A stretch of DNA of 39,348 nucleotides from Kiritimatiellia bacterium (GTDB lineage: Bacteria > Verrucomicrobiota > Kiritimatiellia > RFP12 > UBA1067): assembly GCA_017403825.1 (NCBI GenBank), contig JAFRDO010000036.1, forward strand, positions 1-39,348, written 5' to 3'. A program made the translations under genes and the position numbers. The notes under the pieces are model-generated. The model saw only the letters and a program-made list of their open reading frames with translations, did not search any database and was not told the DNA's origin. Positions 1 through 7,931 of the stretch are shown here, one piece after another. Numbering within the stretch: the stretch's first letter is position 1; each line of letters opens with the position of its first letter.

Positions 1-149
1 ATGGAGTTTGAGCTGCTTACGGGATGACGAGGCGCATAATCGCGGCAAACCATGCCCGAAAAACCTCCGAAGCCCGCAAAAACGCGCGAGGCTCTCGAAG
101 AGCTCGGTAGCGCTTCCCAAAGGTGGGGATATTCCAGCCGGCCGTACGC
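1..149. other. Window edge, no gene recognised
   Basis: No convincing gene was found here. A short forward frame from base 1 reaches a stop at 25-27 and could be the last codons of a gene that began before the window. With only eight residues visible this cannot be judged. The rest carries no recognisable RNA or repeat. Confidence 0.4.
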
Positions 150-179
150 TTGATTCCACGGCCGTGGGTATGATATAAT
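150..179 (+). promoter_or_regulatory. Promoter of pckG
   Basis: A -35-like TTGATT (150-155) lies 18 bp before a perfect TATAAT (174-179), which is preceded by TG plus one base (171-173), so it is also an extended -10. The leader runs about 48 nt and contains a small GCCCC/GGGGC hairpin (200-214) just before the AAGGAG ribosome binding site at 218-223. Confidence 0.75.
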
Positions 180-233
180 ACATAGCCAAATTTCACAACG
201 CCCCGTGGTGGGGCAACAAGGAGCAGAAAAGCA

Positions 234-2177
234 ATGGCAAAGACGCCGAAGTTTGCGAACGAGAAGGTGTTCGCGTGGGTTGACAAGTGGAACAAGGTCT
301 GCACGCCCGACAGGATCGTGGTCGTGAAGGGCACGAAGAAGGAGCACCTTGCGATATGCGAGATGATGGTCAAGAAGGGCCAGTTCATCAAGCTGAACCC
401 GAAGAAGCGTCCCGATTGCTACCTCGCCCGCTCGCACGAGAGCGATGTCGCGCGCGTCGAGGGCCGCACGTTCATCTGCTCGAAGAAAGAGATCGACGCG
501 GGTCCTACGAACCACTGGATGGATCCCGACCAGATGAAGAAGCTCATGCTCAAGAGCTACAAGGGCTGCATGAAGGGCCGCACGATGTACGTGATCCCCT
601 ATGCGATGGGCCCGATCGGCAACCCGATCACGCAGTACGGCATCGAGATCACCGACTCGCCCTACGTGGTAGTGAACATGAACATCATGACCCGCACCGG
701 CGACGCCGTTCTCAAGCACCTCGGCAAGGACGGCGAGTTCATCCCCTGCATTCATTCCGTCGGAGCGCCGCTCAAGAAGGGCCAGAAGGACGTCGCGTGG
801 CCGTGCGCCAAGAGGATCGAGGACAAGTTCATCACGCAGTTCCCTGAGGAGCGCCAGATCTGGTCGTTCGGTTCGGGCTACGGCGGCAACGCCCTCCTCG
901 GCAAGAAGTGCTTCGCCCTTCGCATCGCCTCCAAGCTTGCGAAGGACCAGGGCTGGATGGCCGAGCACATGCTCATTCTCACGCTCACCTCTCCCGAGAG
1001 GAAGCAGTACCACCTGACGGCGGCGTTCCCGAGCGCATGCGGCAAGACGAACCTCGCGATGATGCTTCCGAAGCTCAAGGGCTGGAGGCTTCAGACGATA
1101 GGCGACGACATCGCCTGGCTCAAGCCGGGCGCCGACGGCCGCCTCTACGCCATCAATCCCGAGAACGGATTCTTCGGCGTCGCGCCCGGAACTTCGATGG
1201 ACTCTAACCCGAACGCGCTCAAGAGCTGCAGGAAGGGTACGATCTTCACGAACGTGGTGCTTACTCCCGACGGCGACATCTGGTGGGAGGACATGGGCAT
1301 CAAGGCGCCGAAGGAAGGCGTTGACTGGAAGGGGAATCCCTGCTATGCCTGCGTCGACGACCCTTACCGCATGGGCCCGAAGCCTGGCATGACGAAGAAG
1401 GAGGTCAAGGAGCTGAAGTACGTCGCGGCGCACAAGAACAGCCGCTTCACGGCTCCCGCCGAGAACTGCCCCGTGCTCGACAAGTCCGGCTTCAACGGTC
1501 TCTGGAACAGGAAGCCGACGGGCGTGCCGATCGATGCGATTCTCTTCGGCGGCCGCCGTCCCTCCACGATTCCGCTTGTCAACGAGGCCAAGAGCTGGAC
1601 GCATGGTGTGTTCATGGGCTCGGCAGCTGGTTCCGAAGTCACTGCCGCCGTCATCTCTGACCAGATCGGCCAGGTCCGCCGCGACCCGATGGCGATGCTG
1701 CCGTTCTTCGGGTACAACGTGGCGGACTACTTCCAGCACTGGCTGGAGATGGAGCGCACGAGCGCAGACGCGAGGAAGCTGCCGAAGATATATTTCGTCA
1801 ACTGGTTCCGCAAGGGCGACGACGGCCGGTTCCTCTGGCCCGGCTTCGGCGACAACAGCCGCGTCCTCAAGTGGATCTGCCAGCGCATCGAGGGTCAGGT
1901 CAGGGCTAACGTTACGCCTATAGGCAACCTGCCGCTCGAGAGCGACATCGATCTCTCAAATAACGAGGGCAAGTTCAAGGTCGTCCCGGCTGATCTCAGG
2001 GAGATCCTGAAGGTCGACAGGGAGGGCTGGAAGAAGGAGATCGCCACCGTCGGCGCATCGTATGACGAGTATGACGCGAAGGCGTCGAAGGACTCTACCG
2101 TTCGTTCGACGACCGCACGTCGCGTGCCGAAGGCTCTCCGTCAGGTGCTGGCGGACGTTTCCGCCGCGCTTGGGTAA
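234..2177 (+). CDS. pckG: Phosphoenolpyruvate carboxykinase (GTP)
   Basis: This cytosolic enzyme interconverts oxaloacetate plus GTP with phosphoenolpyruvate plus CO2 and GDP. It works in gluconeogenesis or, in many anaerobes, in the CO2-fixing fermentative direction. At 647 residues it is slightly longer than the usual 600-620 of the GTP family. The P-loop-like kinase motif AFPSACGKTN is near residues 263-273, the metal-binding GDDIAW follows near 290, and the guanine-site region NRKPTGVPID and FGGRRPSTIP is near 425-445. These mark the GTP class rather than the ATP class. The ATG at 234 has AAGGAG 10 nt upstream. The gene stands alone behind its own promoter and converges with the kinase operon. 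Direction of flux cannot be read from sequence. Confidence 0.95.
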   Translation: MAKTPKFANEKVFAWVDKWNKVCTPDRIVVVKGTKKEHLAICEMMVKKGQFIKLNPKKRPDCYLARSHESDVARVEGRTFICSKKEIDAGPTNHWMDPDQMKKLMLKSYKGCMKGRTMYVIPYAMGPIGNPITQYGIEITDSPYVVVNMNIMTRTGDAVLKHLGKDGEFIPCIHSVGAPLKKGQKDVAWPCAKRIEDKFITQFPEERQIWSFGSGYGGNALLGKKCFALRIASKLAKDQGWMAEHMLILTLTSPERKQYHLTAAFPSACGKTNLAMMLPKLKGWRLQTIGDDIAWLKPGADGRLYAINPENGFFGVAPGTSMDSNPNALKSCRKGTIFTNVVLTPDGDIWWEDMGIKAPKEGVDWKGNPCYACVDDPYRMGPKPGMTKKEVKELKYVAAHKNSRFTAPAENCPVLDKSGFNGLWNRKPTGVPIDAILFGGRRPSTIPLVNEAKSWTHGVFMGSAAGSEVTAAVISDQIGQVRRDPMAMLPFFGYNVADYFQHWLEMERTSADARKLPKIYFVNWFRKGDDGRFLWPGFGDNSRVLKWICQRIEGQVRANVTPIGNLPLESDIDLSNNEGKFKVVPADLREILKVDREGWKKEIATVGASYDEYDAKASKDSTVRSTTARRVPKALRQVLADVSAALG

Positions 2178-2205
2178 AAGCAAGGCTGGGTTTCCGGCTG
2201 GGTCT

Positions 2206-2235
2206 GCGGCCGCTCCGTGAGAACGGGGCGGCCGC
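2206..2235. terminator. Hairpin between convergent pckG and kinase operon
   Basis: A 12-bp inverted repeat (2206-2217 with 2224-2235, one G-T wobble, loop TGAGAA) lies between two converging stop codons at 2177 and 2251. It is GC-rich but lacks a clear T-tract on either side, so it is a plausible bidirectional terminator rather than a textbook one. Confidence 0.5.
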
Positions 2236-2250
2236 TGCGCTTTCACAGGG

Positions 2251-3192
2251 TCATGCCAGCAGCCTTATCGACGAGTGGGCGTTGTCGGACGGGCGTGGCT
2301 TGAACATGACGCCGTCCTCTATGTCGCGGCACATCTGGAACACGTCAGCCCATGACGAAATCCGGAAGTCGCGGTTTTTCACCAGCATCGCCTCGAGGAG
2401 CTGGCAGAAGCCCTCCGACAGTTCCGGACGGTAGGCCCGCGGGTCGTGAGCCTGCGTCGACTCGTTGCAGTGGGCGCGCATCATGTTGTCGTTGTCGAGC
2501 CCGGGGAAGAGCAGTCTTCCGGTCGAAAGGTGGTAGAGCGTCGCCGCCAGCGAGTATATGTCGGCGCGGCAATCCAGCTCCACGTCGCCGTAGACCTGCT
2601 CTGGCGAGATGTAGGCGGGCGTGCCGAAGACGTGGTCCGGCACTTCCTGAGGTTCTTCCCGGAACTCGAAACGGTGGGATATGCCAAGGTCGGTCAGCTT
2701 GATGATGCCTTCCGTGTTGATCATTATGTTCTCAGGCTTGATGTCGCAGTGGACGACGCCGTGGTTGTTCCATGCGTAGTCGAGCGCGGCGGCGACCGAT
2801 TCGCAGATGAGAAGGCAGTCCGTTTCGCGGACGTGCTGCTTGCGCCGCAGGAGGTCGGCGAAGGTGTAGCCGTCGACGAACTCCATTATGTAGTACCAGT
2901 TGCCGTTGCTGTTGTCGAAGTCGTATGCCTGCACGATGCCGGGGTGGTGGATCTCTTCCATGATCCTTTCCTCGGCGCGGAACGCGCGCACCTCGGCCCC
3001 GTCGGCGGCGAACTCCCTGTTGAGCACCTTTACGGCCACGAAGCGCTGGTTTGTCACGTCCCACGCCTTCCAGACCGTCGCCATGCCGCCGTCGCCCACC
3101 TTCTTTATCAGGTTCAGGTTTGGAATCTCGAGCTGGCGGCTACGGACTATCGGCTGCCCGGCTTGCACGTCATCGTATGCGGAGTTGCTCAT
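2251..3192 (-). CDS. Ser/Thr protein kinase (Hanks type)
   Basis: This is a soluble eukaryotic-like protein kinase of 313 residues, essentially a bare catalytic domain with no membrane segment or sensor domain. Visible landmarks are the glycine loop GDGGMATVWKA (about 33-43), the ATP-anchoring lysine in VAVK (K55), the catalytic loop HCDIKPEN (148-155) and the metal-binding DLG (168-170) in place of DFG, followed by GTPAYISPEQ in the activation segment. HCD instead of HRD makes it a non-RD kinase, often meaning activation-loop phosphorylation is not required. The open frame extends further upstream, but the ATG at 3192 overlaps the response-regulator stop (ATGA), so translational coupling favours this start. 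Being in an operon with a two-component pair suggests a shared pathway; the substrate is unknown. Confidence 0.88.
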   Translation of the reverse strand: MSNSAYDDVQAGQPIVRSRQLEIPNLNLIKKVGDGGMATVWKAWDVTNQRFVAVKVLNREFAADGAEVRAFRAEERIMEEIHHPGIVQAYDFDNSNGNWYYIMEFVDGYTFADLLRRKQHVRETDCLLICESVAAALDYAWNNHGVVHCDIKPENIMINTEGIIKLTDLGISHRFEFREEPQEVPDHVFGTPAYISPEQVYGDVELDCRADIYSLAATLYHLSTGRLLFPGLDNDNMMRAHCNESTQAHDPRAYRPELSEGFCQLLEAMLVKNRDFRISSWADVFQMCRDIEDGVMFKPRPSDNAHSSIRLLA

Positions 3193-4571
3193 TCCTCTAC
3201 ACCCCATTCCTTTAGCTTGCGGTGAAGCGTGCGGCGCGAGATGCCCAAGGCGTCGGCGGCCTTGGTCTTGTTGTTCTTCGCGGCGGCGAGCGCCGCCAGT
3301 ATCTGACGCTTCTCTGACTCTTGCAGCGACAATCCGGCGGCTGGCGCAGGATCTGCCGCAATGACCTGCGCTGCAGCCGGCTCGCGGTTCGGCGCGGCGG
3401 TTATCTCGGCAGGCAGGTCGGATACGGAAATCTTCTCGCCTGAGGCAAGGATTACGGTCTTCTCCATGACGTTGCGCAGCTGGCGCACGTTCCCAGGCCA
3501 CGAATAGCCCTCCAGGACCTGCAGTGCCTCAGGTTCGATTCCGGTGACGCGTCCGCCGTTGGCCGCGGAGAATTCCCTGATGAAGCGGTTGGCGAGCGCG
3601 GCGATGTCTTCCGGGTGGTCTTTCAGTGCTGGAGTGCGGATGTCGATGACGTCCAGCCGGTAATACAGGTCTTCGCGAAATGTGCCGTCGGCGACGAGCT
3701 TGGCGAGGTTCTTGTTCGTAGCGGCGACCAGACGGAAGTCGACCGGCTTCTCTGCGACGCCGCCGAGGCGTCGCACGGACTTCGTCTCAAGTGCCCGCAG
3801 CAGGGTGACCTGCGTGGAGGCGTCGATTTCGCCTATCTCGTCCAGAAAGAGCGTTCCGCCGGCGGCAGATTCGATGCAGCCGCGCTTGCCCTCGGAGAGT
3901 CCGCCGGTGAACGTGCCTGGCTCGTAGCCGAACAGTTCCGACTTCAGGAGCTCACCCTGGAACGCCGAGCACTCCAGCGCGATGAAGGGGCCTGCCGAGC
4001 GTTTCGAAAGCGCGTGGATCGCCCGTGCGGCGAGTTCCTTGCCGGAGCCGCTCGGGCCTTCGATGAGAACCGTCGCGTCCGTAGGTGCGACCTTGCGGAT
4101 CAGCCGGTAGATGCGTTCCATCGTCGGCGACGAGCCGGTGAACGCGGCGAGTTCGCCTCCGCCGGCGGAGGTATTGCCGGCATCGGCAGGTTCTCTCGCC
4201 AGCTCGGCGTTGCGCACTGCCTTGCTGACGCGCAGCTCGAAAGCCTTCAGGTCCGTGATCGGCTTCTGGAAGAAGTCGTCAGCCCCGGTCTTCATTGCTT
4301 CCACGGCCAGGTCTACGGTTCCGTAGGCGGTAAGCAGTATGCACGCCATGTTCGGGTTCTTCGCCTTCGCCTTGCGCAGGAGCGCTACGCCGTCCTCGCC
4401 CGGCATCTTCACGTCGGAGATCATGAGCGCGATGTCCGGATTCGCCTCCACGAGCCTCATGGCCTCCGCCGCGTCCGGCGCAGTCAGGCAGTCGTAGACG
4501 GGACGGAACCACTTCGCGAGCGTATCGCGGAGCATCTTCTCGTCATCGACAATGAGAATCTTCGGCTTCAT
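3189..4571 (-). CDS. NtrC-family sigma-54-type response regulator
   Basis: This 460-residue protein has a receiver domain (about 3-120; acidic D9/D10, phospho-acceptor D53, T81, K103), an AAA+ domain with Walker A GPSGSGK (172-178) and Walker B TLFLDEIG (240-247), and a C-terminal Fis-type helix-turn-helix (about 415-458). This is the NtrC architecture of activators that remodel sigma-54 RNA polymerase. The sigma-54-contact loop, normally GAFTGA, reads GTFTGG (219-224). Walker B and the arginine-rich region look intact, so ATPase activity is likely. The gene is coupled by ATGA overlaps both to the kinase before it and to the Ser/Thr kinase after it. The sigma-54-like promoter before glnK in this window is a candidate target, though that link is only an inference. 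Confidence 0.92.
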   Translation of the reverse strand: MKPKILIVDDEKMLRDTLAKWFRPVYDCLTAPDAAEAMRLVEANPDIALMISDVKMPGEDGVALLRKAKAKNPNMACILLTAYGTVDLAVEAMKTGADDFFQKPITDLKAFELRVSKAVRNAELAREPADAGNTSAGGGELAAFTGSSPTMERIYRLIRKVAPTDATVLIEGPSGSGKELAARAIHALSKRSAGPFIALECSAFQGELLKSELFGYEPGTFTGGLSEGKRGCIESAAGGTLFLDEIGEIDASTQVTLLRALETKSVRRLGGVAEKPVDFRLVAATNKNLAKLVADGTFREDLYYRLDVIDIRTPALKDHPEDIAALANRFIREFSAANGGRVTGIEPEALQVLEGYSWPGNVRQLRNVMEKTVILASGEKISVSDLPAEITAAPNREPAAAQVIAADPAPAAGLSLQESEKRQILAALAAAKNNKTKAADALGISRRTLHRKLKEWGVEE

Positions 4572-5623
4572 TTGAGTTCCCTTATGCGGCGTTCGAGCCG
4601 CGGCAGTCGTATGGTGAACGTCGTCCCTTGCCCCGGCTTCGACTCTGCTGCTATGGTTCCGCCGTGGTCGCGTACGATTCGCGCGGAGATCATTAGCCCG
4701 AGCCCCGTGCCTTTCTCCTTCGTCGTGCGGTATGGCTCGAATAGGTGCGCGAGCTGCTCGTCGTCCATTCCCGAGCCGGTGTCGCGGAAGGAGACCGAGA
4801 CGTCGCGGTCGTCGGCCTTGAGCTCGATCGCCAGCTCTCCGCCGTCCGACATCGCTTCCAGCGCGTTCTTGACTATGTTGAAGAAGACCTGTTCCATCTG
4901 GCCCTTGTCGAGGGCGACCGGCGGCAGGGCGGACGGCGTGTCGAGCGTCACGCGGATGCGGCGCTCCTCAAGCTGCTGCCGCAGCGCCGCCAGGCAGCTT
5001 TTCAGCGGATCGGCGAGCGAGCCCGGCATCAGGTCGGGACGGGTGGGGCGCAGGGCGGACAGGAAACCGCGTATGATGCCGTCCAGGCGCTTCACCTGGC
5101 TCATGCAGACGTCGATGGCTTCCGTGTCGGACGGGTCGCGCTGCAGCAGCTGCAGGTTGAGGGCGATTGCGTTGAGCGGGTTGCCTATCTCGTGGGCGAC
5201 GCCGGCGGCCAGGTCGCAGACGGCCTTCGTCGCGCCCGTGCGCAGCTCTTCCTCGGTGCGGGCCTTCTCGGCGGTGATGTCGCGGACATAGACGATGGTC
5301 TCTTCGCCGAGCGGTGTGGTCTGGATCTCGAGCGTGCGTTCCTCGGGGTACGTCACGACGACTTCGCGGCGGGAGGACTTTCCGAGCGGAAGGCCGAGCG
5401 TGCGGATGGCGTCGACCGGGTCGGACCCGAGCAGCTGCTCGGCCGCAGGGTTCGACTGAACTGGCTCACCGTTCGCGTCGAGGCGGACGATTCCCTCCTT
5501 CAGCGCATGGATAAGCATGTCGGTGCGCGCAAACTCGTCCGCCACAAGTTTATATTGCTCGCGGAGATGCGCTGCATCGAGCCTGTCGATGTGCTTCCTT
5601 ACCCCTTTGAAGAAATCCTTCAC
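4568..5623 (-). CDS. NtrB-like cytosolic sensor histidine kinase
   Basis: This 351-residue kinase has an N-terminal helical part, a PAS domain (about 35-120), a dimerisation/phospho-acceptor helix with H144 in VAHEIGNPLN, and a HATPase domain with the N box NIVKNALEAM, G1 box DTGSGMD and G2 box TGLGL. No membrane segment is visible, so it should sense a cytoplasmic signal, as NtrB-type partners of NtrC-family regulators do. Translation most likely starts at GTG 5623. A TATAAT on the same strand (5633-5638) lies only 9 nt before it, leaving essentially no room for a ribosome binding site. It is the first gene of a three-gene operon with 4-bp overlaps. Confidence 0.92.
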   Translation of the reverse strand: MKDFFKGVRKHIDRLDAAHLREQYKLVADEFARTDMLIHALKEGIVRLDANGEPVQSNPAAEQLLGSDPVDAIRTLGLPLGKSSRREVVVTYPEERTLEIQTTPLGEETIVYVRDITAEKARTEEELRTGATKAVCDLAAGVAHEIGNPLNAIALNLQLLQRDPSDTEAIDVCMSQVKRLDGIIRGFLSALRPTRPDLMPGSLADPLKSCLAALRQQLEERRIRVTLDTPSALPPVALDKGQMEQVFFNIVKNALEAMSDGGELAIELKADDRDVSVSFRDTGSGMDDEQLAHLFEPYRTTKEKGTGLGLMISARIVRDHGGTIAAESKPGQGTTFTIRLPRLERRIRELK

Positions 5624-5632
5624 AGTTCAGAT

Positions 5633-5641
5633 ATTATAGCA
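5633..5641 (-). promoter_or_regulatory. Extended -10 of the histidine kinase operon
   Basis: Read on the minus strand this is TGCTATAAT, an extended -10 element. The GTG start codon follows after 9 nt, so the transcript should begin 2-3 nt before the start codon (near-leaderless). No -35 is obvious. Confidence 0.65.
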
Positions 5642-5663
5642 TATTCTCTGCTTCTCTACTGCA

Positions 5664-5679
5664 TGGGGCGCGTCCCCCA
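5664..5679. repeat. Degenerate GGGG..CCCC palindrome
   Basis: TGGGGCGCGTCCCCCA resembles the GGGGACAGTCCCC palindromes at about 29.97 kb and 36.0-36.1 kb but with a changed centre. It lies in the spacer between two divergent transcription units. Confidence 0.35.
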
Positions 5680-5717
5680 AGGATTCCAGCAGTCCCTCTC
5701 TGCTGCTGCAGTAATTT

Positions 5718-5726
5718 TGATATAAT
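5718..5726 (+). promoter_or_regulatory. Extended -10 before the RHS region
   Basis: TGATATAAT, within TTTTGATATAAT, matches the promoter style found elsewhere in the window. It would give a leader of about 37 nt before the ATG at 5770. No clear -35 is seen. Confidence 0.6.
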
Positions 5727-5769
5727 ACCAGCGCTTCAATCGGTAAAAACGGTCTGGGGATGCTTCAAC

Positions 5770-6120
5770 ATGGCCAATGCTGCAATTGCTGAATTTGTGC
5801 ACGAACTGGCGGCAAGGATGCGTGTTGCATGTCTTGTCGCCGTGGCCGTGCCACCTGTCTGCCTGTCGGCGCCGGCTGTCGTGTTTCCCGCGCCGATGCC
5901 CGAGTTCGCCGACACGGAGGTCTCCACCAACCTGGCGGTTTCCGTGGACGGCGTGCTTCCCCAAGACGTTGAGATGACATTCGCGCTGCACGGCGAGTGC
6001 GTGTCCAACTGCCTGCAGGTCGCATTCGGGCGCGACGCGGACGGCGACGGCATCCTCGGCGCGGACGAGTGGTTCACCTGCGACGTCCGTCCGCATTTCT
6101 TCGTCATAAGGCTGATTTAG
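5770..6120 (+). pseudogene. N-terminal fragment of a secreted protein
   Basis: This 116-codon frame encodes a hydrophobic signal-like stretch (about 17-35, MRVACLVAVAVPPVCLSAPA) followed by a short domain with a calcium-loop-like DADGDGILGADEW near residue 90. It ends abruptly at a TAG. The next frame (6124 onward, RHS repeats) is in the same reading frame, separated only by that TAG and one further codon. This looks like the 5' end of a large secreted protein joined to the middle of an RHS gene by an internal deletion. If the stop were read through, the product would be a roughly 600-residue exported RHS protein. No specific function can be given. Confidence 0.5.
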
Positions 6121-6123
6121 GTC

Positions 6124-7572
6124 ATGATTGCGAGACTCCTCTACGGCCTCGACGTTGTGCGCACCACGACCTACCTCTACAACGACTTCGGCGAACAGGT
6201 CGGCACGGTGCTGGACGGCGTCACCAGCCGCAGCGACACGACATACGAGCAGATTTCCAACGAATGGTGGAAAGTCGAAACGGCATCGGTAATCGGACCG
6301 CACACGAATTCTCTCGCCATCACCCGCACACAGCTCACCGGCCTCTCCGACGCCTGCCGCCGCCACATCGTCACGACCACTGGGACAACGGGCATCCTGC
6401 CCGTTGCAACCTTCGACTACGCTCCCTGCGGCGACCTTATCGCCAAGCACACCTACACCAACTGCACGGACGTCATCACGGAATCCTATGCCTACGACAT
6501 TCTCGGCAACCGCATCGCGACAACCGATGCCCTCGGCAACACGATCCACCGCACCTACGATCCCTTCGGCAACGTCATCGCCGAAGATGGCGCGACCTAT
6601 CCCGTGCGCTACACCTACGACACGCAAAACCGCCGAACCTCGCTCTCCACCACCCGCGACGGCACAACCTGGGACACTACGACCTGGACATACGATGCGG
6701 CGACCGGCAACTGTCTCTCGAAGACCTGCGCCGACAATTCGACCGTCACCTACACCTACACGCCCGACAACCTACCCCTCCGCACCACCTACGCCAGCGG
6801 ACGCTGGAAGGAGAACGTGTACGACAGCCAACGCCGCCTCTGCGGTGTGATATACTCTTCACCAGACATGGACTGTGACCTTCATCTTGATGAGTACGGG
6901 AGAACCACGTTTGCGTCAAACGGCGTGGCGCAGACAGGCTATGCCCTCAACTATGCCGGAGACGCTACGAACGAAACGTGGGCAACGGACAACGCCATCG
7001 ATACGATTTCGCGTACCTTCGATGGGGCTGAAAGGTTGACAGGCCTTGCCATCACGGGGCAGGACTATGCACAATACCTTGACTATTTCACAAATGGACT
7101 TCTGACTTCGATTTCAAATTCAGATGCAGTAGTAGCATGCAATTATTCCCCTGACTTGAAGGATGTCGGCTACACGATGGCTTTTGCGGACGGCGGCACT
7201 TTTGCAAGCGTGGCAGTCCGCGATCCGTATCGGCGTGACCTCGTTTTGTCTGTAGCGAATTCATGCGGCGGCAACATGCACACGCTTGAATATTCCTACG
7301 ATGCACTCTCTCGACCCATTTCACGCAATGCCGACACGTTCGATTACAACGCGCGCAGTATTGCCGATATTCTCTCTTCTGCGGCAATAGCAAGAGCGAT
7401 TGATATTGGCATTACAATTCTTACACTCCGCGCTGATCCCCGCGTGTCTGCAGTTTTCGCTGTTGATGGAACCATCGGCTTTATTATTAATGCAAGGGCG
7501 CATGCAAAAATTATGGAAGGTGCCAATAAAGCCAAGAGCGAAAATTGTTCATGTTCGCAATATGGCTATTGA
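6124..7572 (+). CDS. RHS/YD-repeat protein, truncated, variable C-terminus
   Basis: Residues 1-412 of this 482-residue frame are tandem YD repeats (examples: TTYLYNDFGEQVGT, YDPFGNVIAED, YSYDALSRPISRN), the shell-forming core of RHS polymorphic toxins. The protein starts deep inside a normal RHS core, lacks any signal of its own and has no ribosome binding site at ATG 6124. After FDYNARS the core stops before the usual hyperconserved DPxG end and switches to an unrelated 70-residue tail (413-482) with a hydrophobic stretch and a CSC motif. The last third is AT-rich, unlike the first. Most likely it is a decayed or recombined RHS gene whose tail was replaced; activity of the tail is unknown. 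Confidence 0.7.
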   Translation: MIARLLYGLDVVRTTTYLYNDFGEQVGTVLDGVTSRSDTTYEQISNEWWKVETASVIGPHTNSLAITRTQLTGLSDACRRHIVTTTGTTGILPVATFDYAPCGDLIAKHTYTNCTDVITESYAYDILGNRIATTDALGNTIHRTYDPFGNVIAEDGATYPVRYTYDTQNRRTSLSTTRDGTTWDTTTWTYDAATGNCLSKTCADNSTVTYTYTPDNLPLRTTYASGRWKENVYDSQRRLCGVIYSSPDMDCDLHLDEYGRTTFASNGVAQTGYALNYAGDATNETWATDNAIDTISRTFDGAERLTGLAITGQDYAQYLDYFTNGLLTSISNSDAVVACNYSPDLKDVGYTMAFADGGTFASVAVRDPYRRDLVLSVANSCGGNMHTLEYSYDALSRPISRNADTFDYNARSIADILSSAAIARAIDIGITILTLRADPRVSAVFAVDGTIGFIINARAHAKIMEGANKAKSENCSCSQYGY

Positions 7573-7588
7573 AGAAAGGAATACGGTC

Positions 7589-7870
7589 ATGTTAAGTGAA
7601 AAAATAAAGAATTTCTTTTCATACGACAGGCGATCTCCTGTTGAGCGTGAAGTTCGGCGGCGCCTAACGTGGAGGGTAATATTGTTGGCTATATCGCCAT
7701 TGCCTTTTTTGCTACTGTTGATTCACTTTATATATTATCTTGCCATGTCCAATCATGAATCGATAAGCGATCTTTATGAGCGCGACGTGAAGTTCGCACG
7801 AAGGATTAAGTGCTTGGAGGAAAAAGTGCAACAAATTCAGGAAAAGCTAAATTGTGATAACACAAAATGA
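7589..7870 (+). CDS. Small single-pass membrane protein (immunity slot)
   Basis: This is a 93-residue protein of no recognised family. A basic N-terminus (about 1-30) precedes one strong hydrophobic segment (about 31-50, VILLAISPLPFLLLLIHFIYYLA), then a charged heptad-like tail (about 60-90) that could form a coiled coil. The start at 7589 is chosen because GAAAGGA lies 8 nt upstream; an in-frame ATG at 7562 is an alternative. It sits directly after an RHS variable tail, where RHS loci usually carry the cognate immunity gene, and it overlaps the next RHS cassette by ATGA. An immunity role is inferred from position only. Confidence 0.55.
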   Translation: MLSEKIKNFFSYDRRSPVEREVRRRLTWRVILLAISPLPFLLLLIHFIYYLAMSNHESISDLYERDVKFARRIKCLEEKVQQIQEKLNCDNTK

Positions 7871-7931
7871 AACGAACGCTGAACATGACAATCAGCCGTT
7901 CGAAGAACGAGAAGAACGACGAGCACTACAC
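7867..7931 (+). repeat. Module-boundary direct repeat, copy 1
   Basis: About 65 bp beginning at the ATG of the orphan RHS tip gene. It recurs with roughly five mismatches at 10803-10867, and its inner 32 bp recurs at 11927-11958. It encodes MKRTLN-x-TI-x-RSK-x-EKNDEH and marks the start of each displaced cassette. Confidence 0.8.

Noticed and set aside
17..391. Minus-strand open frame across the pckG start
   Set aside because: Overlaps the pckG promoter and coding start and has no family features.
3615..5291. Long open frame (558 codons) antisense to the two-component genes
   Set aside because: Mirror of high-GC codon bias opposite clearly conserved kinase and regulator genes; no family resemblance and no ribosome binding site.
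7088..7393. Cys/Arg-rich minus-strand frames within the RHS region
   Set aside because: Antisense to continuous YD-repeat coding; no start signals.
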